Source: an uncultured Clostridia bacterium (GTDB lineage Bacteria > Bacillota > Clostridia > Oscillospirales > CAG-272). From it: DNA of 20,825 nucleotides. The translations under genes were made by a program, and so were the position numbers. The number at the start of each line of letters is the position of its first letter. Within the stretch, counting starts at the first letter, position 1. Shown in pieces: positions 1 to 6,323 of this stretch. The stretch covers positions 1 through 20,825 of the forward strand of contig CALYSG010000009.1 of the NCBI GenBank assembly GCA_945485605.1, written 5' to 3'. Under the pieces are notes generated by a model. That model saw only the letters and a program-made list of their open reading frames with translations, was not told where the DNA came from and did no database searches.

Positions 1-2003
1 CTTGCAACGTTGCCGACAAGACCCGCAACACGGGTAGTGCTTTGTTCTTGATCGTCTTTAACTTTATCATACTTATATGTAATGTTACCGTTGTTGACGC
101 AATCGGTGAACCGGCTGTATTCATGTTCATATGGAGAGCCGAAGCCCTGATTACAAGCGCCGACGATTCCGCCGACATATGCGCCCGATGATGTCGAGGT
201 GATATTCGCATTGTTGACTACATTGTTCACCGTGACCTTGCTTGCGTTTACAGAAAGCGCACCTGCATTTCCGTCGTCTATCACGATATTTCCGTTGATT
301 GTAAGATTTTTTACGGTTGCATCTTTTAATTTGTTGAAGAGAGGCACCGTTGTGGTAACGGTATGCCCGTTTCCGTCGAAAGTACCTATAAAATCTTCGG
401 CGTAGGTTGCATTGATAGTAATATCAGCTTCAAGTACGTAATAACCGTAAGGCTTCATCGCGGCAAAGTCCTCGGCACTCTTGACAGCGAGCTCTGTCAC
501 TGTCACGGGAAGATTTATGCTTGCGTGAGTGCTGTCGGTAGTCGGAGCCGTATCGGTGCCGATATTCTGATAGAGGACCTCTTCACCGACAGCCTTATTG
601 AACTGTGCGCCGACCATTCCGGACGCAAGGTATTCCGCCGTGAAAAGGTTTATCTTGCCTGCTTGAGCCTTATCCGCAAGGAGATCGGAAAGTGATACCC
701 TGTTAGCCGCATTCGACTTTGCCGTCGCGTAAGAAAACCACTCTGTTCCGTCGTTCTCAAGATAATAGTTGTTCGATATTTTGAAATCGAGAGGCTTGGC
801 GCTCGAAAGACCGAATACGACAGGAAGGAATTTTGCGGAATTATTATATTTCTCAACCTTTCCGGCGGCTATTGAATTCTTTATTTCATTTGTTACGTTG
901 TTTGAATAGCCGAGAAGCTGAGAAGCATAAAAAGTGGAATATATCGTTCCGAGATTTATGCATTTGTTTATCCTGCACAGACCATCTGTCCCGGAGCCGT
1001 ACACATGACCCGCAATGCCTGCGGCATTAACTTTTTCGCTCGGAGAAGCCTTCGTCATAGATATCTTGCCGGTGTTTACACAATTAGTAATATTCAGTGT
1101 AACAAGGTAATTTTTTGCTCCGATATTGGCGGCTATTCCCGCGGCATAGTTGGTTTCGCTGGTTATTTTACCCTCATTAACGCAACTAACAATATTGACG
1201 GTTGACCCTTTTGCAACACCGATAATTCCGCCCGCTTCCGAAGTTGAATGGATCTCACCGGTGTTTTTGCAGTTTTTTATGAATGCAAACCTCTCATCCG
1301 CGATTGCGTAGTCCCCGCCGTTACGACCGACAAGACCGCCGCAGATACCTTTTGCGGTTGTTGTGGATACTTTCTTTATATTAACGCAGTCGAACATCTC
1401 AAGCGTATAACCCTCTGTATAACCGAGGATTCCGCCGATCATAGTAGTACCCGTTACGGTAGCGTTATTCACGCATCTGACGAATCTCGCGTAGGATTTG
1501 TCATTAATCATACCGACAAGACCGCCGGCACGGTAATCTGAGGTTACAGGCGCCTTGTTAACTATGTTCTCAAAGTAAACGATACTGCTGCCGGACACCG
1601 TGCCTACGATCGCTCCGGCAGTGGTTTTAGCGCCCGTTACAGCTACTGAACCCCATATGGTCAGGTTCTTTACCGTACATGAGCCGAGAGATGAAAAGAT
1701 CGGCTTCCCGTTGAGCTTGATGATGTGTCCGTTTCCGTCTAACGTGCCGGTAAACTTCGACTTAGACTTATAAGAATCGGTGATCTCGATGTCATTCGCA
1801 AGGTAATAGTTACCGTCTGCTTTCATAGCGTAAAATTCTTCCGGCTTTGTAATAGCTGTTCCCACGGGCACATAGCCTGTCGGTACGGCTCCGACCTCGG
1901 TAACACCTGTCGATGATTCCTCCGCCGTCACCGTCATCGGTATTACCGAGAACAGTCCCGCGATCATCACAACGGCAAGCGCAAATGAGATGATTTTCTT
2001 CAT
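1..2003 (-). CDS. Secreted GLUG-like beta-helix surface protein (3' end outside window)
   Basis: The reading frame is open from ATG at 2003 to the left edge (667 codons visible, no stop), so the C-terminus is missing. The start is fixed by AAAGGAGG about 7 nt upstream and by a clear signal peptide: MKK, a hydrophobic stretch, and an AXA-type cleavage site VTA|EES after residue 27. The mature protein has two similar lead modules, about residues 52-115 and 508-570, each of the form EDF-AMK-xGxYYLxxDIxI, then GT(L/F)DGNGH, then TVKNLTI. Each is followed by many short repeats of the type CVNxGxI ... AGG(I/L)(V/I)G, which resemble GLUG motifs and predict a right-handed parallel beta-helix. Such proteins are usually cell-surface adhesins or carbohydrate-binding proteins in gut Firmicutes; the ligand cannot be read from sequence. 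Any anchor (LPXTG, SLH or dockerin) would lie off the window. Confidence is high for a secreted repeat protein and low for any specific role. Confidence 0.85.
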   Translation of the reverse strand, partial: MKKIISFALAVVMIAGLFSVIPMTVTAEESSTGVTEVGAVPTGYVPVGTAITKPEEFYAMKADGNYYLANDIEITDSYKSKSKFTGTLDGNGHIIKLNGKPIFSSLGSCTVKNLTIWGSVAVTGAKTTAGAIVGTVSGSSIVYFENIVNKAPVTSDYRAGGLVGMINDKSYARFVRCVNNATVTGTTMIGGILGYTEGYTLEMFDCVNIKKVSTTTAKGICGGLVGRNGGDYAIADERFAFIKNCKNTGEIHSTSEAGGIIGVAKGSTVNIVSCVNEGKITSETNYAAGIAANIGAKNYLVTLNITNCVNTGKISMTKASPSEKVNAAGIAGHVYGSGTDGLCRINKCINLGTIYSTFYASQLLGYSNNVTNEIKNSIAAGKVEKYNNSAKFLPVVFGLSSAKPLDFKISNNYYLENDGTEWFSYATAKSNAANRVSLSDLLADKAQAGKINLFTAEYLASGMVGAQFNKAVGEEVLYQNIGTDTAPTTDSTHASINLPVTVTELAVKSAEDFAAMKPYGYYVLEADITINATYAEDFIGTFDGNGHTVTTTVPLFNKLKDATVKNLTINGNIVIDDGNAGALSVNASKVTVNNVVNNANITSTSSGAYVGGIVGACNQGFGSPYEHEYSRFTDCVNNGNITYKYDKVKDDQEQSTTRVAGLVGNVA

Positions 2004-2056
2004 TGGGTTCCTCCTTTGGATGATATTAATAAAAATAATGTGCAATGGTACGGTTT

Positions 2057-2065
2057 ATTATACCA
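2057..2065 (-). promoter_or_regulatory. Extended -10 promoter of the surface-protein gene, within an inverted repeat
   Basis: On the minus strand TGG-TATAAT lies 54 nt upstream of the ATG at 2003. The hexamer 17 nt further up (TACTGA, 2080-2085) is a poor -35, so recognition would depend on the extended -10. The -10 lies inside ATGGTA-N10-TACCAT (2045-2066), a 6-bp inverted repeat that could be an operator or a weak stem. Assigned by pattern only. Confidence 0.5.
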
Positions 2066-2177
2066 TGTTTATCCAATCCTCAGTAGCTGATAAATCGTAA
2101 ATTTTTCATGACATTCGATAAATATTTAACCCACACCGAAAAAATCCCGCCGAGATGAAAAAAATTTCTCAAAACCC

Positions 2178-2206
2178 TTTACAGACAGAAAAAAGAGTGG
2201 TATAAT
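2178..2206 (+). promoter_or_regulatory. SigA-type promoter of rpsO-pnp
   Basis: TTTACA (2178-2183), a 17-nt spacer and TATAAT (2201-2206), with TGG directly before the -10 (extended -10). This is close to the housekeeping consensus and predicts a start near 2213, giving a leader of about 100 nt before rpsO. It is divergent from the surface-protein promoter in the same 309-bp gap. Confidence 0.85.
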
Positions 2207-2212
2207 TATCTT

Positions 2213-2312
2213 TGAATGACGCCGGCACGGACCGCGGACTTATGCCGAATCCGGTAATTCACCCACCGCAGCCTGAGCCAACGCCAAATATTTTATGAAA
2301 GGTGAAAAAACC
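2213..2312 (+). promoter_or_regulatory. rpsO 5' leader, possible S15 autoregulatory RNA
   Basis: The stretch between the predicted start site and rpsO is GC-rich and can fold: CGGCA (2223-2227) pairs with TGCCG (2243-2247), or alternatively GCCGG (2221-2225) pairs with CCGGT (2251-2255, one wobble). S15 is known to repress its own mRNA through leader structures in several bacteria, so a regulatory leader is expected here. I could not match it to a specific published S15 leader class. It ends with the ribosome site GAAAGGTG (2297-2304). Confidence 0.4.
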
Positions 2313-2576
2313 ATGACCGCAGAAGAAAAACAGGCAATTATCAGCCAGTACGCCACTCATGAGGGCGATACCGGCTCCCCCGAGGTTCAGATCGCGCTTC
2401 TTACCTACCGCATCAACAACCTCACCGAGCACCTCAAGGCAAATCACAAGGATCACCACAGCCGTCGCGGACTGCTGAAGATGGTCGGTCACAGAAGAAG
2501 CCTGCTCGGCTACCTGATGAAGGTCGACATCGAGCGCTACCGCGCCATCATCGACAAGCTCAACATCAGAAAATAA
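2313..2576 (+). CDS. rpsO: 30S ribosomal protein S15
   Basis: An 87-residue protein of normal S15 length (about 88-89). S15 binds 16S rRNA in the small-subunit platform and helps nucleate its assembly. It carries the family signature around HKDHHSRRGLLKMVGHRR and the N-terminal THEGDTGSPEVQIALLT block. The start is the second in-frame ATG (2313), because the ribosome site GAAAGGTG sits 8 nt before it. The earlier ATG at 2295 would add six residues (MKGEKT) that are in fact translated Shine-Dalgarno sequence. pnp follows on the same strand, the conserved bacterial rpsO-pnp arrangement. Confidence 0.97.
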   Translation: MTAEEKQAIISQYATHEGDTGSPEVQIALLTYRINNLTEHLKANHKDHHSRRGLLKMVGHRRSLLGYLMKVDIERYRAIIDKLNIRK

Positions 2577-2582
2577 TTGCTT

Positions 2583-2614
2583 GGGAGCGAAGGGCGGTCT
2601 CGCTTTTCGCTCCC
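2583..2614 (+). terminator. Hairpin after rpsO, weak terminator or mRNA processing stem
   Basis: GGGAGCGAA (2583-2591) pairs perfectly with TTCGCTCCC (2606-2614) around a 14-nt loop. What follows is TTCCCTTCATT rather than a T-run, so termination is probably partial. It could attenuate rpsO-pnp read-through or protect the rpsO 3' end. Confidence 0.5.
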
Positions 2615-2661
2615 TTCCCTTCATTCACTGTCTATCACGATTCATCCACTTCCCGCGTGGA

Positions 2662-2734
2662 TTAGCAGTTAACCGTGTGCCGGACGGGCATCTTCCGACC
2701 CTCGGTTAAGTGCTAAACTCCGTCGGAAGTGCTG
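2662..2734 (+). ncRNA. Structured pnp leader with two crossing stems (pseudoknot or switch)
   Basis: Two strong helices interleave. Stem A is 2662-2675 with 2703-2716: 14 positions with a single G/G mismatch (core TTAACCG/CGGTTAA). Stem B is 2692-2699 CTTCCGAC with 2722-2729 GTCGGAAG: 8 bp, perfect. The order A5'-B5'-A3'-B3' means they either form an H-type pseudoknot or exclude each other. The loop of A also holds a small TGCC/GGCA hairpin (2678-2690). AAGTGCT occurs twice (2708-2714 and 2727-2733), so the 5' arm of A has two possible partners. The element ends 12 nt before the pnp ribosome site (ACGGAG, 2747-2752). pnp mRNA leaders are autoregulated by PNPase in enterobacteria; any equivalent role here is inference. 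I do not recognise an Rfam class. Confidence 0.6.
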
Positions 2735-2761
2735 AAAATATTTTTTACGGAGTAAAAGAAA

Positions 2762-4954
2762 ATGTTTGAGAATTTCAAAACGTTTCACTACACCTTCGCC
2801 GGCAGACCTCTCGTGATCGAGACCGGTAAGATGGCTCAGCTCGCGAACGCCTCCTGTCTCGTACGCTACGGCGACACGGCGGTGCTCTGCTGTGCCACTG
2901 CATCGGCTAAGCCCCGCGAGGGTATCGACTTTCTCCCCCTGTCTGTCGACTTTGAGGAGAGAATGTACGCCGCCGGAAAGATCCCCGGAGGCTACTTCCG
3001 CCGCGAGGGTAAGCCCACCGAGAAGGCGATCCTTACCGCCCGCGTTATCGACCGTCCCATACGCCCCCTTTTCCCGAAGGACCTTCGCAACGATGTCGCC
3101 CTGACACTTACCGTTATGTCGGTCGATCAGGACTGCTCGCCCGAGATCTCCGCGATGATCGGAGCCTCTGTCGCCCTTTCCATCTCGGACATTCCGTGGA
3201 ACGGACCTATCGGCGGAGTCTTCATGGGGCTTTGCGACGGCAAGCTCGTCGTCAACCCCACCGCCGCGCAGAGAGAGGTATCCGACCTTGAGCTCACCGT
3301 CGCCGCAACCAAGGAAAAGGTCGTCATGATCGAGGCGGGCGCGAAGGAAGTCGACGATGAAACCATGTTCAACGCCATTATGAAGGCTCACGAGGAGATA
3401 AAGGACCTTCTCGGCTTCATCGACGGAATCGTCGACGAGATAGGCAAGCCGAAGTTCGAGTACCCCTCCGGCGAGCTTGACCACGATATGTTCGACAAGG
3501 TATTCGCATTCTGCGAGAAGGATCTCATGTTCGCGCTTGACACCGACGACAAAAACGTCCGCGACGCGCGTGTCGTCCCGATCACCGACGCGATAATCGA
3601 AAAATTCTCCGAGGAGTATCCCGACATCGAGGTCATTATGCCCGAGCTTATGTATAAGCTCCAGAAGAAGATCGTCCGCCGTTGGCTGATCGAGGATCAC
3701 AAGCGAGTTGACGGCAGACAGATCGACGAGATCAGACCTCTCGCCGCCGAGGTAGGGCTTCTCCCCCGCGTCCACGGTTCGGGTATGTTCACGAGAGGTC
3801 AGACTCAGGTCCTCACCTGCGCGACCCTCGGCACGATGAAAGAGGCTCAGGAGCTTGACGGTATCGACAACGAGGATACCAAGAGATATATGCACCACTA
3901 CAATATGCCCGGCTACTCTGTCGGTGAGGCTAAGGCTACCCGCAGCCCCGGCAGACGTGAGATCGGTCACGGCGCTCTCGCCGAGCGTGCCCTGCTCCCC
4001 GTAATTCCGTCCGAGAGCGAGTTCCCCTACGCGATAAGACTCGTTTCGGAGGTAATTTCCTCTAACGGCTCGACCTCGCAGGCATCCGTCTGCGGCTCGA
4101 CCCTCGCCCTTATGGACGCCGGTGTGCCGATCAAGGCTCCCGTCGCCGGTATCTCCTGCGGACTTATCACAAAGGACGACGGCAGCTTCATGACGATGGT
4201 CGATATTCAGGGCGTCGAGGACTTCTACGGCGATATGGACTTCAAGGTCGCGGGTACTCATAAGGGTATCACGGCGATCCAGATGGACCTCAAGATCGAC
4301 GGACTTACCCCCGAGATCATAAGAGAGGCTCTCGCAAAGACCCACGCGGCACGCGATCATATAATCGACGACGTTATCCTTAAGGCTATCCCCGCGCCTC
4401 GCGAGGACGTCTCCGAATGGGCACCGAAGATGCTCATCATGCACATCAAGACCGATAAGATCCGCGAGGTCATCGGCAAGGGCGGCGAGGTCATCCAGAA
4501 GATCTGCGCCGACACGAATGCAAAGATCGACATCGAAGAGGACGGATCGATCTATATCGCCGCCGTCAACCGCGACGATGCCTACGCCGCGAAGGCAAGG
4601 ATCGACGCGATCGTATTCGAGCCTGTCGTCGGTGCCATATACACCGGCAAGGTCACGAATATCAAGGAATTCGGTTGCTTCGTCGAGTACGCCCCCGGAC
4701 GCGAGGGCATGGTCCACATCTCGAGAGTGACCGACCACAGGATCGACAAGGTCGAGGACGTTCTCTCGGTCGGCGATACCGTCAATGTAAAGTATATCGG
4801 ACTTGACTCGAAGGGCAGAATGGACTTCTCTATCCGCGACGCCATGCCCGGTGCCGCAGATAAGCCGGCTGAAAACGACAGAGGGGACAGAAAGCCCCGC
4901 AAGCGCTTCGGCGACAGAAAAGATAATAAAAAGGAAGATAAAAAAGAAGACTGA
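2762..4954 (+). CDS. pnp: Polyribonucleotide nucleotidyltransferase (PNPase)
   Basis: A 3'-5' phosphorolytic exoribonuclease that degrades RNA to nucleoside diphosphates using inorganic phosphate. Length is 730 aa (Bacillus PNPase is about 705). Domains in order: first RNase PH core (residues 1-140, with FEERMYAAGKIPGG), an alpha-helical linker, second RNase PH core (about 320-550, with RGQTQVLT, the SSNGSTSQASVCG phosphate site, and GDMDFKVAGT carrying the catalytic aspartates), a KH domain (VIGKGGEVI near 569-577) and an S1 domain (about 622-692). A charged Lys/Asp/Arg-rich tail after about 700 explains the extra length. ATG at 2762 has ACGGAG 9 nt upstream. The upstream structured RNA may control it. 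The next gene starts 47 nt downstream with no visible terminator, so co-transcription is likely. Confidence 0.98.
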   Translation: MFENFKTFHYTFAGRPLVIETGKMAQLANASCLVRYGDTAVLCCATASAKPREGIDFLPLSVDFEERMYAAGKIPGGYFRREGKPTEKAILTARVIDRPIRPLFPKDLRNDVALTLTVMSVDQDCSPEISAMIGASVALSISDIPWNGPIGGVFMGLCDGKLVVNPTAAQREVSDLELTVAATKEKVVMIEAGAKEVDDETMFNAIMKAHEEIKDLLGFIDGIVDEIGKPKFEYPSGELDHDMFDKVFAFCEKDLMFALDTDDKNVRDARVVPITDAIIEKFSEEYPDIEVIMPELMYKLQKKIVRRWLIEDHKRVDGRQIDEIRPLAAEVGLLPRVHGSGMFTRGQTQVLTCATLGTMKEAQELDGIDNEDTKRYMHHYNMPGYSVGEAKATRSPGRREIGHGALAERALLPVIPSESEFPYAIRLVSEVISSNGSTSQASVCGSTLALMDAGVPIKAPVAGISCGLITKDDGSFMTMVDIQGVEDFYGDMDFKVAGTHKGITAIQMDLKIDGLTPEIIREALAKTHAARDHIIDDVILKAIPAPREDVSEWAPKMLIMHIKTDKIREVIGKGGEVIQKICADTNAKIDIEEDGSIYIAAVNRDDAYAAKARIDAIVFEPVVGAIYTGKVTNIKEFGCFVEYAPGREGMVHISRVTDHRIDKVEDVLSVGDTVNVKYIGLDSKGRMDFSIRDAMPGAADKPAENDRGDRKPRKRFGDRKDNKKEDKKED

Positions 4955-5001
4955 AGACCGTCTCTCAAAAGGGCGATCACGGAAAAGTAAGGAGGATTCA
5001 G

Positions 5002-6021
5002 ATGAACGATAACGATCAGGGCACCCGCAGCTTCGGTTCCGAGCCGGAGAAAGCGCCTCGTAAAGGCGGAAACGGAAATTTACCGTTGAAACAGTACCTG
5101 CTGTATGCGATCTTAGCCATAGCGGCGGTGGTCGGGCTTCTGCTCTGCGCCACGGTCATAACCGAGATAGTGTACTCTATCAACACCTCGAAGCTCCCCG
5201 ATAACGATATCGGCGGCGGCAAGGTCGAAATGGTCAACGGTGATATGAAGTTCGAGTCCTCCTCTCTCTCCTCCGCCGAGGTGAAGAAGGGCGACCTGCT
5301 TCTCATAAACAAGACTCACAACATCGACGCAACTCTCAAAGCGGCGATAAAGGCGGCATCGAAGAACACCTACACCGCGACCGGCGGCTCGGTCTACTAC
5401 AAATTCGACCGCACGGATGACAAGATCAAGCTCTCGGATGAAACGATAAAGGCGTTCGGTCAGCTCGCCGAAGGGCTCTACAACGACAAGAATGTATCCG
5501 ATCTGTTGCTGTGCTACGGTATCCTCGACCCGAATAAAAAAACGCTTGAATATGACTATTCACATCAGCTCGGAACGGTAGTCGATGTGAAGCTCATGAA
5601 AGACGGAAATAAAGCCACGATCCAGAGCAATCCCGAGATCGCCGAGTGGCTGAAGACTAATGCCTGCAAGTACGGGTTCATCGTCGAGTACGAGCCCGTG
5701 ATCGACGGTGCGGGCAACAAGAGCGGGCACGGTTCGGATGAGGCTATCCCCTCGACTCAGCTCCGCTATGTCGGCGTGGCGCACGCGACCTATATTCAGG
5801 CGAACAACCTCACCTTTGAGGCTTATCTTGCGAAGGTCAGAACAGCCTCAAGCGAAAAGCCCCTGACGTTCAAGGCGGGAGAAAGCTCCTACGCGGTCTA
5901 CTTTGTGGAGGCTTCAGGCGAAAACTTCGAGGCGAGTCTGCCGACTAATTACAATTACAGCATCTCGGGCAATAATGTTGACGGGATCATCGTCACCGTC
6001 GAGCTTTCGGTCAAGAAATAA
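5002..6021 (+). CDS. Membrane-anchored VanY-like (M15B) protein lacking catalytic residues
   Basis: 339 aa with a GGAGG site 6 nt before the ATG. A polar cytoplasmic N-terminus (1-30) precedes one membrane helix (about 31-58), then an extracellular domain. The C-terminal half resembles D-Ala-D-Ala carboxypeptidases of the VanY/M15B type: a GDLLLINKTHNI lead, SHQLGTVVDV (H188 and D195 match the zinc ligands of HxxxxxxD), EWLKTNACKYGFI, and RYVGVAHATYIQANNLTFEAYL. The family EPWH motif just before RYVG, which supplies the catalytic Glu and third zinc His, reads PSTQ here (P250 to Q253). The usual zinc hydrolase mechanism therefore looks impossible. I infer a peptidoglycan-binding or regulatory pseudoenzyme, or a divergent activity. 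It is probably transcribed from the rpsO-pnp promoter. Confidence 0.75.
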   Translation: MNDNDQGTRSFGSEPEKAPRKGGNGNLPLKQYLLYAILAIAAVVGLLLCATVITEIVYSINTSKLPDNDIGGGKVEMVNGDMKFESSSLSSAEVKKGDLLLINKTHNIDATLKAAIKAASKNTYTATGGSVYYKFDRTDDKIKLSDETIKAFGQLAEGLYNDKNVSDLLLCYGILDPNKKTLEYDYSHQLGTVVDVKLMKDGNKATIQSNPEIAEWLKTNACKYGFIVEYEPVIDGAGNKSGHGSDEAIPSTQLRYVGVAHATYIQANNLTFEAYLAKVRTASSEKPLTFKAGESSYAVYFVEASGENFEASLPTNYNYSISGNNVDGIIVTVELSVKK

Positions 6022-6043
6022 TCAATTAATATTCTCAATATTC

Positions 6044-6084
6044 AGACGTAGGGCACTTTCTTTATAAGAAAGTGCCCTACGTCT
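6044..6084 (+). terminator. 19-bp perfect hairpin after the VanY-like gene
   Basis: Arms 6044-6062 and 6066-6084 are exact reverse complements over 19 bp with a 3-nt loop (TAT). The position 22 nt after the stop fits a transcription end, but CGGTTT follows rather than a T-run. It may block 3' exonucleases or be a duplex-RNA cleavage site rather than a classic intrinsic terminator. Confidence 0.55.
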
Positions 6085-6108
6085 CGGTTTATGCCCCGAG
6101 TGGCGGGC

Positions 6109-6170
6109 GGGCAGTGCCCGCAGCCAAACCTCGCGGTTTATTCACCGAAGGCTGAAGTCCTCACCCGGAG
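6109..6170. repeat. Dispersed intergenic repeat, copy 1
   Basis: 62 bp aligned without gaps to 20650-20711 with 7 mismatches (55/62 identical). The shared core runs from GGGCAGTGCC through CCTCGCGGTTTATTCAC to TCACCCGGAG. It holds two small dyads, a GGCAGTGCC-type palindrome and an imperfect GGCTGA/TCACCC hairpin. It lies between the end of the pnp operon and the ABC promoter. A more diverged relative is at 10071-10140. Confidence 0.75.
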
Positions 6171-6207
6171 GCAGGCACTGCCTGCACCGCCGGTGTATGG
6201 CTTTTTT
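6171..6207 (+). terminator. Possible second terminator before the ABC operon
   Basis: GCAGGC-ACT-GCCTGC (6171-6185) and CACCG-C-CGGTG (6185-6195) form adjacent short hairpins. A run of six T follows at 6202-6207, seven nt after the second stem. This could finish termination of the pnp operon upstream of the ABC promoter; the spacing is not ideal. Confidence 0.35.
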
Positions 6208-6236
6208 GATAAGTTGTAAACATATAAAAAATACGC

Positions 6237-6264
6237 TTGACAACAGGGCGCGTTTGAGTATAAT
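6237..6264 (+). promoter_or_regulatory. Consensus SigA promoter of the ABC exporter operon
   Basis: A perfect TTGACA (6237-6242), a 16-nt spacer and a perfect TATAAT (6259-6264), about 60 nt before the first ABC gene. A strong, apparently constitutive promoter. No operator is evident in the AT-rich leader (6272-6311). Confidence 0.85.
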
Positions 6265-6323
6265 AGTAATACTTTGAAGCTTGCATATAATAAAAAATTA
6301 CTTATATAAATGAAAGGAAGCCT

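Noticed and set aside
2295..2312. An upstream in-frame ATG that would lengthen S15 by six residues
   Set aside because: The extra codons are the Shine-Dalgarno region (GAAAGGTG) itself; S15 proteins start at the second ATG.
2669..4738. A 689-codon open frame antisense to pnp
   Set aside because: It lies wholly opposite a certain PNPase gene. The Leu/Asp/Val/Gly-rich sequence matches no family and is what GC-rich codon usage produces on the opposite strand.
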